DNA from: a virus
Reading direction: 5' to 3' (one strand)
DNA length: 55,601 bases
Virus record (IMG/VR): IMGVR_UViG_3300048591_000469
Coordinates: 1 to 55,601 of that record
Below are positions 7,656 through 17,672 of the stretch, one piece after another. The notes beneath the pieces are model-generated. The model was not told the origin of the DNA and did no database searches. It saw only the letters and a list, made by a program, of their open reading frames with translations. Made by a program: the position numbers and the translations under genes. Numbering within the stretch: position 1 is the first letter of the stretch; the number at the start of each line of letters is the position of its first letter.

Positions 7656-9131
7656 ATGCCTCTTGTGAACTGGCGCTTGTTGATTGATTGGACTGTCACC
7701 GGCGACTACGTCGACGAATCGGCGCGCCTCGTTTCGGCCAATGGCAGCGTGCGTTATGGCGCTCCCGGCAGCGGCTTCATCACGCCTCGGAATACGGTCG
7801 ACCAGATGACGTTGACCCTTCGCAACACCGACCAATACTTCAGCCCGTTCAACGTCAGCGGTCCCATGTACGCCGGTCAAGCCTACCATGCGCCGGTGGA
7901 ACTCGACATCCAACTCGACGGCGGGTCCTTTGTACGGGTCTTTACGGGCGTTCTGAAGACACCCCAATACACGGTCGCCAACGAATCCGCACCCGGCACG
8001 GTCGCCTTAGAAGTCCGCAGCAGGGACGAACTCCTGCTCAACAAACGGGTATCGACGGGCATCGGGCTATTCCGCAACCTCAACGACGACCTGGCGTCCG
8101 AACGGGAAATCATCGAAGAATTCCTGATCGACAGCGGCATGCTGGCGGGAACCGACTGGACCAGCGACACCCTGGACCCGGGGCTTTTTGTCATTCCCTG
8201 GGCTTGGATGGATGACGAAAGCCCGGTCGAGGAGGCTTGGCAGCTTGCGGCGGCATGCGGCGGGCAATTCTACTGCGACGTCGACGGTCTATTCACCTAC
8301 GAGAATTTGACCCACTGGTTGCGCCAAGACCTGGTGACGCCGGTCGAAACGCTGACGCCCGACACCTACGCCGCCCTGGCGTCCCAATACAACGACCGGG
8401 ACCTCTACGCCGAGGTCATCGTCGAAACCAGCCCGCGCAGCCTGGGACCCATCACCGATCTATGGTCCCTCGAAGCGCCGCTGACCATTGGGTCGGGCGA
8501 AACCCGCACGGTGACAGCCCGCTTCCGCCAACCCTCGCCGGTCGTGACCGGCTTCGAGGTCGGCGCAGCGACGTCGGGCGGCGTCAACATGTCCAGCGTC
8601 CTATTGGTCAACCCGACCTATTACGCGCAGCGCGCCGAATTCGAGATCACGAACCCTGACCCTGCCTACGCCGTCGACCTGCTGACCCTGATCGTCAACG
8701 GCATCGCCCTCATCGGACGCCCCTCCCAAGAGCGGCGAGCAACGTCGACGGACCCCTTCTGGGGCAAGGGCAACTTGCGCCCGGGGCGGACGAAACTCGT
8801 CCGGGGCAACCCCTACCTGCAGACGGATTTTCAAGCGGGCGTCACGGCGACCTTCCTGCTCGACCGGCTCCAACTCCCGGCGCTACATCATCGCTGTTCG
8901 GGGCTTTCCGGCGTCCCGACCCGACGCCTGGGGCAACATGTCGCCGTCAACGATAGCCAATTCACCGGCGGCGCACGGTCGGCGCTCATCACCGCCATCA
9001 CCTTCCGCTTAGACAAGGCGGGCTTTTGGCAGGACCTAGAACTGATCGACATCGAGGACTGGCCCCAAACCAATTACTTTAAACTCGGGTCCCACAACCT
9101 CGACACGGCGGGCTACAAATTGTTTTATTAG
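7656..9131 (+). CDS. Baseplate hub / tail protein
   Basis: 491 residues. The N-terminal region (WRLLIDWTVTGDYVDESARLV, then MTLTLRNTDQYFSPFN, LDIQLDGG..VRVFTGVLKT) matches the hub-type tail proteins found in many siphoviruses of GC-rich hosts, which start from a 'defined geometry' beta domain. A mid part (EAWQLAAACGGQFYCDVDGLFTYE) and a C-terminal jelly-roll-like segment follow. It probably forms the tail-tip ring from which the fibres hang. Confidence 0.75.
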   Translation: MPLVNWRLLIDWTVTGDYVDESARLVSANGSVRYGAPGSGFITPRNTVDQMTLTLRNTDQYFSPFNVSGPMYAGQAYHAPVELDIQLDGGSFVRVFTGVLKTPQYTVANESAPGTVALEVRSRDELLLNKRVSTGIGLFRNLNDDLASEREIIEEFLIDSGMLAGTDWTSDTLDPGLFVIPWAWMDDESPVEEAWQLAAACGGQFYCDVDGLFTYENLTHWLRQDLVTPVETLTPDTYAALASQYNDRDLYAEVIVETSPRSLGPITDLWSLEAPLTIGSGETRTVTARFRQPSPVVTGFEVGAATSGGVNMSSVLLVNPTYYAQRAEFEITNPDPAYAVDLLTLIVNGIALIGRPSQERRATSTDPFWGKGNLRPGRTKLVRGNPYLQTDFQAGVTATFLLDRLQLPALHHRCSGLSGVPTRRLGQHVAVNDSQFTGGARSALITAITFRLDKAGFWQDLELIDIEDWPQTNYFKLGSHNLDTAGYKLFY

Positions 9132-9149
9132 CGGGGAAGGAACGCACCA

Positions 9150-9581
9150 ATGCCATTTGAATCCATGACGACGTTAAGCGCCGGTCAAGTCTTGTCCGCC
9201 GAATGGCTAAATACCCTGGGGCGCAACAGCGAATATTTGCACGGTCTGATGAACCAGATCAACCCGCCCTTCGCCGGGGAATCCCAATCGGGCTTCACGT
9301 TCGACGCCAATGACTGGTTTATTCGTCACCGTCACCGTTACCTACACTGGCGCATCAAGGTCGAGCGTAGTGTTTCCCGTTGGCGAGTCTGGTATGACTC
9401 GACGCTGCTGGTCGACATTGACCCACCCTGGACGGCGGGAACCCATTCGGGCTACATCGACCTCAACTCTTTTTCATTCACTGAGAACCAGTGGTATCGG
9501 TTGCGGGTCGCCATCGACCTCGCCAGCGACGACACGACCGAACTGCGCGTAGAATACCTGTTCGAATCCGAGAAGGTCTAA
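9150..9581 (+). CDS. Tail-tip beta protein, possible carbohydrate-binding
   Basis: 143 residues, ribosome site GGGAAGGAA. The N-terminus LSAGQVLSAEWLNTLGRN resembles trimerisation stubs used before fibre proteins. The remainder is rich in Trp, Tyr and Arg strands (WRVWYDSTLLVDI, WYRLRVAIDLAS), as in sugar-binding sandwiches. Function inferred from composition and its place between hub and fibres. Confidence 0.6.
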   Translation: MPFESMTTLSAGQVLSAEWLNTLGRNSEYLHGLMNQINPPFAGESQSGFTFDANDWFIRHRHRYLHWRIKVERSVSRWRVWYDSTLLVDIDPPWTAGTHSGYIDLNSFSFTENQWYRLRVAIDLASDDTTELRVEYLFESEKV

Positions 9582-9941
9582 ATGGCGTATACCGTCCCGC
9601 ATCGCTTCGCCCACCTTGAAGCGCCAAGCGCCGCCAACCTAAATGCCCTCAAGGCGAACCTCGAAGCCATCGACACGAGCATCGAGGATCGTGGGCGCAA
9701 CTATGCCGTCGGCGTGAACCGCACGACGACGCATGGCTTCTTCTTCGTTCACATTCACCGTTGGCTGCACATCTCCGGGTCCTACGAGATTCTGGACCCG
9801 TCGGGCGTCGGCGAGAACATCACCGGCGGCGTCGACGGGGAGCTTGCTGTGGTCGACCTGGACGGCATCGAATGGATGTCGCCGGGTAAAATCTACGCCG
9901 TCAAGGACGCCCTCTTCGCCGCCGAGGATTACGATGCCTAA
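9582..9941 (+). CDS. Tail-tip protein related in plan to the previous gene
   Basis: 119 residues; starts directly after the previous stop. It shares the opening plan of its neighbour (MAYTVPHRFAHLEAPSAANLNALKANLEA against FESMTTLSAGQVLSAEWLNTLG), then strands with His/Trp (FFFVHIHRWLHISGSYEI). It ends in an acidic DYDA and overlaps the long fibre gene by 8 nt. Probably a fibre adaptor. Confidence 0.6.
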   Translation: MAYTVPHRFAHLEAPSAANLNALKANLEAIDTSIEDRGRNYAVGVNRTTTHGFFFVHIHRWLHISGSYEILDPSGVGENITGGVDGELAVVDLDGIEWMSPGKIYAVKDALFAAEDYDA

Positions 9942-12900
9942 GAATCAATTCGAACGCAGCATCGACATTTCTGCGACCCGGGCGCGGGCTTCGGGCGGGT
10001 CCTCCATCGTGACCGCCCCGTCGGGCGGCGGCGGAACATACACGGCGGGCGACGGCATGCTGTTAACCGGGTCGGTCTTTTCGGTCAAGGCAACCGACCT
10101 GATCGGCGGGTCGCACGGCATCGAGGTCGTCAGTAATGATTTCCGCATCAAGCGGTCGACCGTTTCGGGATTGTCATTCGGCGGAACCGGCGGGCTGGAG
10201 ATCGCCGACAGCATCAAGGGCGACGGGCTAAACATCACCAGTAAAGTCCTGTCGGTCAAACTCAAGACACTGTCGGGCTTGGAGGTCAACGGCGACGGCA
10301 TCGCCATCGCCGATAGCATCAAGGGCGACGGGCTAAACTTCGCCAGCAAGGTCCTCTCGATCAAGCTCAAGACGCTGTCGGGCTTGGAAGTCGACACTAA
10401 CGGCTTGGCGGTCTGGGACGATCTGGCGGGCGAAGGGTTGACCATGAGCAGCAAGGTCCTCAACCTGACCCTCGCCGCCGTCGACCCGGGCTTAGTCATC
10501 GAGGACAGCGCCCTGCGCCTGGGGACGCCGGGTTCCTTGTCGGCGACGAGCGCCAACTCCCGAGCGGGCCTCACCCACTACCATGCGGTTACGGCAAGCG
10601 CCGACGTGCGGGCAGCGGTCGCCACGACCCTGCTCAAGGGCGACACTACGGGCAACCTGGGCCTCCGGGGCTTAGTTGTGGGCAACAACGACCTCCTGGT
10701 CGAATCCGACGTCATCGTCCCGCAGGGGCGGCTCTGGTTGAACCGGGGCGAAACCGTCGACAACCTGGCGACCCTGTTCGTCACCGCCCGCTCGGTAAGC
10801 TCGACCGAGTCGACCGTTCGCATTCGCCAACTGCCCGACCAGGAAGGGCGGATGCTTCGCATCGAGGACCAATACCAAAACGACCTGATCGTCGTCACCA
10901 ACCAGGGCGACCTCATGAGCGGCTACCCCGGATATGTCTCGGGGCAAACCGGCTGGATTGTCACCCATACCGGCTTCGCCGAATTCAACGACGTATTCGT
11001 CCGGGGCGAACTGCACGCTGTGACCTTCGTCGTGAACGAGGTGCATGCGATGGGCGGGTCGATGCTGGTGGCAACGGCGGGCATGCTCGACTCGGCGGTC
11101 GGGGCGGAATACGCCCTCGAAATCGAATCGGACGCGTCCCTCGAGGACCCGCAACTGCTCGAACTCGATGCCGACGTGAACCCGGTCGACGTCGGGGTCC
11201 TGGGCGTCGACGCCGACATTTATGCGTTCGACATCCGCAACCCGCCCTCGGGCAAAGCGCAGATCTTCTTCGAAGGCGAAATCATCCGGACGAAGTCGGT
11301 CTGGGAGCATGGCGTCAGCGACGGCTGGTTCGAGATTTACGAGGTCATCGACCAGGGCGACAAATTCCAGTATTGGGGAACGTTGCGACACGGCGGCGCA
11401 GGCTTTATGCCCGCCGGGGCGGCGGTCGTCTCCTACGGGTTCCCCGACGACGGGCGTATTTTCATGACGTCGGATTATCCCTATGCGCCCTACATCGACG
11501 TCTTCACGACCGGCGCAACGCCCTGGAATGGAACCGTCCCGCACCTGCGCCTGGGGCGGCTGGACGGCTTGGGCGCGTTGCCCGAGATCACGGTCGGCGT
11601 CAAAGAATACGGCATTGCGATGGGGTCGAACCTGTCCGACGACCAGGCTCCCTACGTCATCGTCTCGAACCGCCAAGCGATTTTCAACCGAGTCAACATC
11701 ACCAGCAAGGACGGCACATACAAGACGGGCTTCCTGGGTGCGGACGGCACATTTAAGCTCGGGACCAACATCGACGTCGCCGCGTCGACGGGCTTCGCGT
11801 TCGACCCGGCAACGGGCATCGTTCGCTTGGGCAAGGCGGGCGCGCAGCGGGTCGAGTGGAACCCGAACGTCGGCGGCGGAACCCTCACGCTGCAGGGCGA
11901 TTTCGTCATTGCGCCGGGAACCATCAATTACACAGATCTCAACGGCAAGCCGACCAGCCTGGACCAAATCCAGCCCGGGTCTAACGCCGAAATCGACAAC
12001 GCCCTCGACGAAGCCCTGGCGGGGCTTGCAGCTGCATCTGCAGCCCAGGCGACCGCCAATGCCGCGTCGTCGAGCGCCTCAACGGCCAATGACGGCGTCA
12101 CCACGATCAACGCAACCCTGGGACCCATCGCCTCCCGGGTCAACGCCCCGCCGTCGGGGCGGGGTCTGTTCCTCAACGCCGACCGCATGGGTTACTACGC
12201 CAACGGCGCATGGCGGACCTATATGGACGCCTACGGGAACTTCTACCTGAGCGGCGGCTATTCCGACAACTATCTGGAATGGGCGTCACCCAACCTGACC
12301 GACGCATTGTCACCCAAGCAACTCGAGATCAGCGGCGTCATTCAGGTCCTTTCGGGCAGCAACGTTTACAACAAAACCGAACTGACCAATGTCGACGGGA
12401 CGGGCATCGTCGACGTTGCGGTCGACGGGGCGCGCCAATTGGCGGGTCAATACGCCGACCGGCGCAGCCTGGTCGCCGTGCGCCAGTCGCCGGGTTTCGC
12501 CCTGGCGGGCAGCGACGGCAACACCCTCACCTGGACGGGGCTGACGGTTGTCCTGGGCGACGGGACGGTCATCACGGTTTCGGATTCGAGCGCCGGTCAC
12601 ATCCTCAACACCACGAACCGGACCCGGACCTCCTATTACATCACCGGCACGATCTACCTGGTCGTCGACGGCGCAAATGCCGATGGCGTCGTCACTACGC
12701 CTCAGAAGCTCCGCATCGTGACCAATACGGCGAACCTGACCGCCGGACGCATCGTCATTGCGGTCGCCGTCCCGAATACCGTCGACGAAGCCGCCAACCC
12801 CGACGCCCGGGCAAGTTTGCACATCATGGGCGGTCCGATTTTCATTGGCAACGGCTGGATTCGGGCGGGCGCAATTACGACCGCCAACCTGACCGCCGGG

Positions 12901-14025
12901 GCAGTCACCGCCAACAAGATCGCCGCCGGGGCGGTTGAAGCCGACAAGATTCTCGTCAACGGGGACATCACCTTCGCCAGCGGCGGCTATATCCGGGGCT
13001 ACACCGGCGCAGCCAAGACCTTTGGCAGCGGTGGGGCGGGTTTCTTCCTGGGGCATCACAGCGGCGCTTACAAGCTCGACGTCGGCGACAGCAATAACTA
13101 CCTGCGTTACAACGGCAGCGCCCTCACGCTCAAGGGGACCAATACCGCATTCGACCTGGTCGACACCGACCTGGTCCTGACCCAAACCAACGACAGCCAA
13201 GCGTTGATCACGCTCAAGACGACGACGCCGTCGACCCAGACCATGAATCTCAAGATGTTGGTCGGCAACCTCACCTATTACGAGGTCAACGCCTCGACCG
13301 GGGTCTGGAACGCAGCGGCGGCGATTTCCAATGCCAAGCAACTGCGGACCGACGGTCACATCGTCGCCAACTCCTGGGCGGGACAAAGCCCGGGCGGGAC
13401 CACCGGGCAGCGCATCGTCGGTTACGACGTTCACACTTACCTGGTGACGGCGAACATCGTCTCGGCCCAATTCGTGAGCGCCGAAACCTACCGGGTCCGC
13501 AAGAATCTCACGTTCCACCCGACCGCCGTCGTCACCGTCGAGGGCGTCAACGGGCTGCAGAACCTCAACCCCGAGAACATGTTCGGCGGCATCGAGCATG
13601 ACGTCACCGCCAACCTGAGCGGCAACTGGCAGACATTCAACGACACCCCGGTTAGTTACCTGCGCTACTATCGCATCGGGCGCTTGGTCCTGGTCTACGG
13701 TTGGGTCCAGACCAAGAATTCATCGCTGGGCTACAGCAACTTCCCGCGCACCCTGGCAACGGGTCTGCCGACCGCCGAACGGGACACCCGGGCGCTCGTG
13801 CGGGCGGCGCTCTACGATCCCGGCGTCCAATACCATACGGCGGTCGCGATGGCGTTTAACGTCTATATCCAGGGCGGCAGCGGGACCCTGCAAATCGAAC
13901 CGCCGCCCTTTACGTCGACGACCTGGGGAACGCAGGGCGGCAACCCGGCGACGCCCGGGTCCTGGGGCGGCAAGGTCGACTGCATGATCAACTTCTGCTA
14001 CATCACCGAAGCGGGCAACGTCTAA
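9934..14025 (+). CDS. Long tail fibre, receptor-binding candidate
   Basis: 1363 residues from ATG 9934; an upstream reading from 9733 would overlap the previous gene and has no ribosome site. Residues about 85-180 carry near-identical cassettes of (I)KGDGLN..SKVLS.KLKTLSGLEV, a beta repeat typical of fibre shafts. A coiled-coil Ala/Ser linker (AAASAAQATANAASSSAST) lies near residue 705, followed by the fibre-type motif GYYANGAWRTYMDAYGNFYLSGG. The C-terminal part (about 1210 to the end) looks like a globular tip with Tyr/Arg-rich strands. No chaperone peptidase motif is evident. Confidence 0.85.
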   Translation: MPKNQFERSIDISATRARASGGSSIVTAPSGGGGTYTAGDGMLLTGSVFSVKATDLIGGSHGIEVVSNDFRIKRSTVSGLSFGGTGGLEIADSIKGDGLNITSKVLSVKLKTLSGLEVNGDGIAIADSIKGDGLNFASKVLSIKLKTLSGLEVDTNGLAVWDDLAGEGLTMSSKVLNLTLAAVDPGLVIEDSALRLGTPGSLSATSANSRAGLTHYHAVTASADVRAAVATTLLKGDTTGNLGLRGLVVGNNDLLVESDVIVPQGRLWLNRGETVDNLATLFVTARSVSSTESTVRIRQLPDQEGRMLRIEDQYQNDLIVVTNQGDLMSGYPGYVSGQTGWIVTHTGFAEFNDVFVRGELHAVTFVVNEVHAMGGSMLVATAGMLDSAVGAEYALEIESDASLEDPQLLELDADVNPVDVGVLGVDADIYAFDIRNPPSGKAQIFFEGEIIRTKSVWEHGVSDGWFEIYEVIDQGDKFQYWGTLRHGGAGFMPAGAAVVSYGFPDDGRIFMTSDYPYAPYIDVFTTGATPWNGTVPHLRLGRLDGLGALPEITVGVKEYGIAMGSNLSDDQAPYVIVSNRQAIFNRVNITSKDGTYKTGFLGADGTFKLGTNIDVAASTGFAFDPATGIVRLGKAGAQRVEWNPNVGGGTLTLQGDFVIAPGTINYTDLNGKPTSLDQIQPGSNAEIDNALDEALAGLAAASAAQATANAASSSASTANDGVTTINATLGPIASRVNAPPSGRGLFLNADRMGYYANGAWRTYMDAYGNFYLSGGYSDNYLEWASPNLTDALSPKQLEISGVIQVLSGSNVYNKTELTNVDGTGIVDVAVDGARQLAGQYADRRSLVAVRQSPGFALAGSDGNTLTWTGLTVVLGDGTVITVSDSSAGHILNTTNRTRTSYYITGTIYLVVDGANADGVVTTPQKLRIVTNTANLTAGRIVIAVAVPNTVDEAANPDARASLHIMGGPIFIGNGWIRAGAITTANLTAGAVTANKIAAGAVEADKILVNGDITFASGGYIRGYTGAAKTFGSGGAGFFLGHHSGAYKLDVGDSNNYLRYNGSALTLKGTNTAFDLVDTDLVLTQTNDSQALITLKTTTPSTQTMNLKMLVGNLTYYEVNASTGVWNAAAAISNAKQLRTDGHIVANSWAGQSPGGTTGQRIVGYDVHTYLVTANIVSAQFVSAETYRVRKNLTFHPTAVVTVEGVNGLQNLNPENMFGGIEHDVTANLSGNWQTFNDTPVSYLRYYRIGRLVLVYGWVQTKNSSLGYSNFPRTLATGLPTAERDTRALVRAALYDPGVQYHTAVAMAFNVYIQGGSGTLQIEPPPFTSTTWGTQGGNPATPGSWGGKVDCMINFCYITEAGNV

Positions 14026-14043
14026 CGCCCGCCCCGGGTCCTT

Positions 14044-14062
14044 GTGCGGACCTTCTTCGGCA
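14044..14062 (+). repeat. Dispersed repeat copy
   Basis: GTGCGGACCTTCTTCGGCA, preceded by CGGGTCCTT. It shares most of a 25-30-nt block with the copy at 25967 and lies just upstream of a promoter. Confidence 0.75.
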
Positions 14063-14089
14063 AAATGCAGGTCGCCGACATAAGAGCGA

Positions 14090-14118
14090 TTGAACGGGAT
14101 CGTCGCCCCTGCTAACAT
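14090..14118 (+). promoter_or_regulatory. Sigma70-like promoter before second fibre cassette
   Basis: TTGAAC (14090-14095), 17-bp spacer, TAACAT (14113-14118). It lies in the only gap of the fibre region, 66 nt before ATG 14184, and follows a dispersed repeat copy. TTGTCAA, a variant of the polar heptamer, follows at 14147. Confidence 0.55.
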
Positions 14119-14183
14119 TACCGGCAGGGTTAGTGACCCGCAGGATTGTCAAACGATATCAGCTATGCAAAAGGAGCAGTAAC

Positions 14184-14462
14184 ATGTCATCTCGCCGTCC
14201 TCCCACCAACAAGCCCGCTTCGACCCCGGCCCTGCCGAAGGTCGCCGCACCAGCCGCACCCCAAGCCGTCGACGCCAAAATGCGCCCGATTAAGTCGCTC
14301 GTCACCATCACCGGCGACGGTGAAATCGCCGCCGTCGGGCTGAACTCGGCGGCGTCGATTCTCAAGATGCTTGGGTATGTGAACCGCTTTTCGGCGGAAC
14401 TCCTCCAGGTCCTGGAAGTCGCCGAACCCGGCCAAAGCAACGGCGACGAACCGGCTCAGTAG
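14184..14462 (+). CDS. Small protein of unknown function between fibre genes
   Basis: 92 residues from ATG 14184, with AAAGGAG 7 nt upstream; the longer frame from 14133 has no ribosome site. Residues 1-30 are Pro/Ala-rich and basic. Residues 35-80 (KSLVTITGDGEIAAVGLNSAASILKMLGYVNRFSAELLQVLE) form a compact alpha/beta unit. No known family recognised. The position suggests a fibre assembly or attachment factor. Confidence 0.65.
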   Translation: MSSRRPPTNKPASTPALPKVAAPAAPQAVDAKMRPIKSLVTITGDGEIAAVGLNSAASILKMLGYVNRFSAELLQVLEVAEPGQSNGDEPAQ

Positions 14463-14491
14463 TTATTCGCCCAGAAAGGGCGTGATGCGAC

Positions 14492-16765
14492 ATGGCGATT
14501 GTTACCCTAAAAATCACGGTACTCGACGAATTCACCGGGGCGATTGCGGCGGGCGATTGGATGTTTATCCACGACGCCGACGACCCGAACCCCAAGAATC
14601 GGTCCAAGCGTATCGATGCGACCCGTCTCGTTGTCCGCAGCGACGCTGATCGCCATGTCGAACTCTACCCGAGCGGGTCCGGGCTAGACACGACCGACCG
14701 CATGTCGGCGTTTCTGGTCTACGGCAACGAAGCCAGCCCGGGCGGGAACTATGGCTTAGATCAGGGCTACGCCAACAGTCGCCAGCGCACCCGTCTCTTC
14801 GCCCCGTCGGCGGGCGACGTGGTCCTGGCGACCCTCACCGGGACCACGCTGCAGAGCGGTTTCGCCGAACGCATCGTCGTGCGCGGCGACTCGGGCAAGG
14901 TCGGCATCGGGACCCACAGCCCGCCCGAACTCCTCAGCCTCAACGACACCACGCACCCCACGATTATCATTCAAGCGTCCGGCTCTGAACGCATCATGCT
15001 CGGCGCAGCGACCGCCGCCAACCGGCTCTTCACCGGGACCGCTTCGGGCGACTCGGTCCTGCGGGCGACCGGCGGCGCGCTGTGGCTCGGGTCCTATTCG
15101 ACCGACGAACTGGCGCTCCTGACCAACAGCATCCGGCGCATTCGCATTGACGGGTCAACGGGTTATGTCGGCATCGGTAACGCGCCGATTGCCAATCGTC
15201 AATTGGCGGTGCTTTTTCCGGGGGCGAGTATCCTCACCGTTCGTCCGACCGACGACACAACAAGCTCGGTCGCCATCTTTGAAGCGACGACCAACGGCAG
15301 CGATGTGATCGTCCAACTCTCCGCCCACGACACGACCCGCACGACGACCGTCTTCGGCCTCACGCTTGGCGGATGGGCTACGTTGAACGCCGGAGGAACC
15401 GGACTGCTCGGGCTGGCGCTTGGCACGTCAACCGCCGACCCGGTTGTCATTGCGACCAATAACCTCGAGCGTATCCGGGTCCTGAGTACGGGCGAAGTCG
15501 GCATCGGCATCACAAACCCCGCCCGCCTTCTCGTGGTCAACGGGGCGGCGAATCCCGCCATCTCCGTTGCGACCGGCGGCGCAGAAGTCGTCTCGTTGTC
15601 GGTCGCAACAGCCGCGACCAGTTGGTTCCCCGGCACAGTCATCGGCGATGGCGTCGTGCGCGCTATCACCGGCAACCTCTGGGTCGGGTCCTATGCCGCG
15701 TCGACCAAGCTCCATCTCGCCGCCGCCGCCAGCCCGGGAATCACGCTGGATGGGGCGACGGGCAACGTCGGCATTGGCACGACGACTCCCGCCAATCAGA
15801 TGCAGGTGAGAAGGGCGACGGGCAACGTCTCCCTTGCCATCGACGCCGACGAAGCGGCTAGTTTTGCCCAGTTGCTCGTCCGCAACGACCTGGGCGACTA
15901 TTTTCAATTTATCTCCTTCGGCAGCACAGATGCGGGCGCGACCCGCTTCGGGCTGGCTCGTCCGGCATTGGGCGAACTTTCAGGAAATGGCTTCCATACG
16001 ATGGTCGTCGGCACGCTTGATGCGTCGCCGCTCGTCCTCGGCACGAATAACGCCGAGCGTGTACGGATAACGTCGGACGGCGACGTCGGCATTGGCGTTG
16101 TGGCTCCGTCGGCAAAATTGCACGTTTCCGACGTCGGCGGGGCGACCATTCGGGTCGAACCGTCCGACAACACATCGGCCAGCACCGGGCAATTCCTCGC
16201 CGCAGCGAACGGCGGGGACAACAATGTCTATATGATCGCGCACGACACGACGCGCACACTCGCTCGGTCGGGCGTCACTTTGGGCGGCTGGACCGAAATC
16301 CTGGCGAACGGGGCAAATAATGCGGGCTTGCTGATCAACACTGCGGGCAACGACCCCATCGTCTTTGGCACAAATAACGCCGAGGAGATGCGTATTGCTG
16401 GCGACGGCAAGGTCGGCATTGGCACAAGCGCCCCGAAGACCATTCTGCACGTTTACGACGGCATCGGCGGGAAGATCTTCGGAACCCTCACGGCATTGGC
16501 GGGAACGGCGGCAACCATTCTTCCCAACGGGGCGGGCGACGTTACGAGTCATGTGATCGTGATCGCCCTCGTCAAGGACAGCAGCGGCAACACTGCCTGG
16601 AGCAACCAGTCGCTGATTGCGGTCAACGCCAACACAACAATCCATACCGTTTATTCGTCGCACGGCATCACGTTCACGGTCGGCTCGGACGGCGCATTCT
16701 CCATCTCACGCGTCGCGGGCAGCACCCGTACCTATAACGTCGTCTTTGAACTTTTATGGTTGTAG
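14492..16765 (+). CDS. Second tail fibre with VGIGT repeats
   Basis: 757 residues. After an N-terminal domain of about 110 residues, at least five units of the form (E)RIR(I/V)..(T/S)G.VGIG...P...L.V occur, for example VRGDSGKVGIGTHSP, IDGSTGYVGIGNAP, VLSTGEVGIGITNP, ITSDGDVGIGVVAP and IAGDGKVGIGTSAP. This is the common repeat of phage and algal-type fibre proteins. The last 80 residues form a different tip. Base use in the repeat part is slightly less GC-rich than neighbours. It may be an alternative or accessory receptor-binding protein. Confidence 0.82.
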   Translation: MAIVTLKITVLDEFTGAIAAGDWMFIHDADDPNPKNRSKRIDATRLVVRSDADRHVELYPSGSGLDTTDRMSAFLVYGNEASPGGNYGLDQGYANSRQRTRLFAPSAGDVVLATLTGTTLQSGFAERIVVRGDSGKVGIGTHSPPELLSLNDTTHPTIIIQASGSERIMLGAATAANRLFTGTASGDSVLRATGGALWLGSYSTDELALLTNSIRRIRIDGSTGYVGIGNAPIANRQLAVLFPGASILTVRPTDDTTSSVAIFEATTNGSDVIVQLSAHDTTRTTTVFGLTLGGWATLNAGGTGLLGLALGTSTADPVVIATNNLERIRVLSTGEVGIGITNPARLLVVNGAANPAISVATGGAEVVSLSVATAATSWFPGTVIGDGVVRAITGNLWVGSYAASTKLHLAAAASPGITLDGATGNVGIGTTTPANQMQVRRATGNVSLAIDADEAASFAQLLVRNDLGDYFQFISFGSTDAGATRFGLARPALGELSGNGFHTMVVGTLDASPLVLGTNNAERVRITSDGDVGIGVVAPSAKLHVSDVGGATIRVEPSDNTSASTGQFLAAANGGDNNVYMIAHDTTRTLARSGVTLGGWTEILANGANNAGLLINTAGNDPIVFGTNNAEEMRIAGDGKVGIGTSAPKTILHVYDGIGGKIFGTLTALAGTAATILPNGAGDVTSHVIVIALVKDSSGNTAWSNQSLIAVNANTTIHTVYSSHGITFTVGSDGAFSISRVAGSTRTYNVVFELLWL

Positions 16766-16777
16766 AAGGGCCTTACT

Positions 16778-17062
16778 ATGGGAAGTATTGTCATTGACAT
16801 CGGGCAGTCGACTACGCCCGACCCGGTGAATAACGCGAAGCTCCAGACCTGGGTTGACCTCGCCGTCACTGCCTGGGGCTGGCCTCCGCCGCCCAATGAG
16901 GACGGGACCCCGTCGGTCGCCGACACCCCGGAAGCGCGGCAAGAATTCGCCACAAAGGAACTTACGTCTTACCTGCGCGAGACGGCGAAGCAGGTCCGGC
17001 GTCGCCAGCTAAACGCGGACCGGGAAAATGCCATCACGGAACAAATCAATCAACTGGAATAG
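16778..17062 (+). CDS. Small protein, fibre-lysis junction
   Basis: 94 residues. N-terminal part strand-like (GSIVIDIGQ), a Trp/Pro-rich turn (AVTAWGWPPPPNEDGTPS) and a charged C-terminal helix (LTSYLRETAKQVRRRQLNADREN). Similar short proteins often follow fibre genes in phages of GC-rich hosts. Function unknown. Confidence 0.6.
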   Translation: MGSIVIDIGQSTTPDPVNNAKLQTWVDLAVTAWGWPPPPNEDGTPSVADTPEARQEFATKELTSYLRETAKQVRRRQLNADRENAITEQINQLE

Positions 17063-17082
17063 ACCGGACGGGTCCCCCCACG

Positions 17083-17271
17083 ATGAACGAAACCGAACAG
17101 GATGCGACCCTCCGGGACCACGAAACCCGCATCGTCCGCCTCGAAACTAAGCAACAATACGCAGAAGCTGCCGCCGCTCGCGTCCCGACCCTCTGGATCA
17201 TGGCGGTTTCCGCCGCGACCGGAATCATCGGGATGCTGGTCAGTTGGGTTCTGCAATGGAGAACGCCGTGA
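17083..17271 (+). CDS. Coiled-coil plus one-TM protein (XhlA-like lysis helper)
   Basis: 62 residues. Residues 1-30 form a charged helix (QDATLRDHETRIVRLETKQQ). Residues about 36-58 form one membrane segment (LWIMAVSAATGIIGMLVSWVLQW). This plan is that of haemolysin XhlA-type holin partners. It stands first in a run of four lysis genes and overlaps the next gene. Confidence 0.65.
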   Translation: MNETEQDATLRDHETRIVRLETKQQYAEAAAARVPTLWIMAVSAATGIIGMLVSWVLQWRTP

Positions 17272-17672
17272 CCCACATCGCAAGTAGTGTATCCATCGAA
17301 CAAACCGCTTTTCTGTTCTGGTTCTGGGCGACGCTTTTCAGCTTTGCCCTAAGCGGGGCGGTCATGGGGCTATTGATCTACCACGTCACCGGCGACCTGC
17401 TCCCCGGGCTTCAGGGCGTCGCGTCCCTTTGGTTGGCGGTCGCTTTTTCAATGTTTATTTTGCTCCAGGTCCCTGTCCTGAACGGTTGGGTCGGTTGGAT
17501 TCTAGTCATCGAGCGCATCGCCTTCTTCGGGGCGACAACCGCCCACCTGCTGACCATCGACACCTATATGGCACGGTTGAACGGCAGGGTCGAACGTCTT
17601 CGAATTTGGTATTATTGGCTCAAGCTCAAGCGAGGATACGATGCAAGAGAAACGCCCAGAACCCGCTCTTAA
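17268..17672 (+). CDS. Multi-spanning membrane protein in lysis cassette
   Basis: 134 residues when started at GTG 17268, which overlaps the previous stop (GTGA) and has GGAG 6 nt upstream. ATG 17256 is an alternative. Three hydrophobic spans are visible (FLFWFWATLFSFALSGAVMGLL, VASLWLAVAFSMFILLQVPV, WVGWILVIERIAFFGA), then a basic tail. It may be a holin or a regulator of lysis timing. No family motif recognised. Confidence 0.65.
   Translation: MTHIASSVSIEQTAFLFWFWATLFSFALSGAVMGLLIYHVTGDLLPGLQGVASLWLAVAFSMFILLQVPVLNGWVGWILVIERIAFFGATTAHLLTIDTYMARLNGRVERLRIWYYWLKLKRGYDARETPRTRS

Noticed and set aside
12205-12225. GCGGACCTATATGGACGCC in the fibre gene as another dispersed repeat copy
   Set aside because: It matches only the first nine bases and encodes conserved fibre residues, so the likeness is probably chance.
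10672-13599. Two minus-strand frames of about 430 codons opposite the long fibre gene
   Set aside because: Both mirror the codon pattern of the fibre gene and show Asp/Arg/Gly-rich shadow composition.
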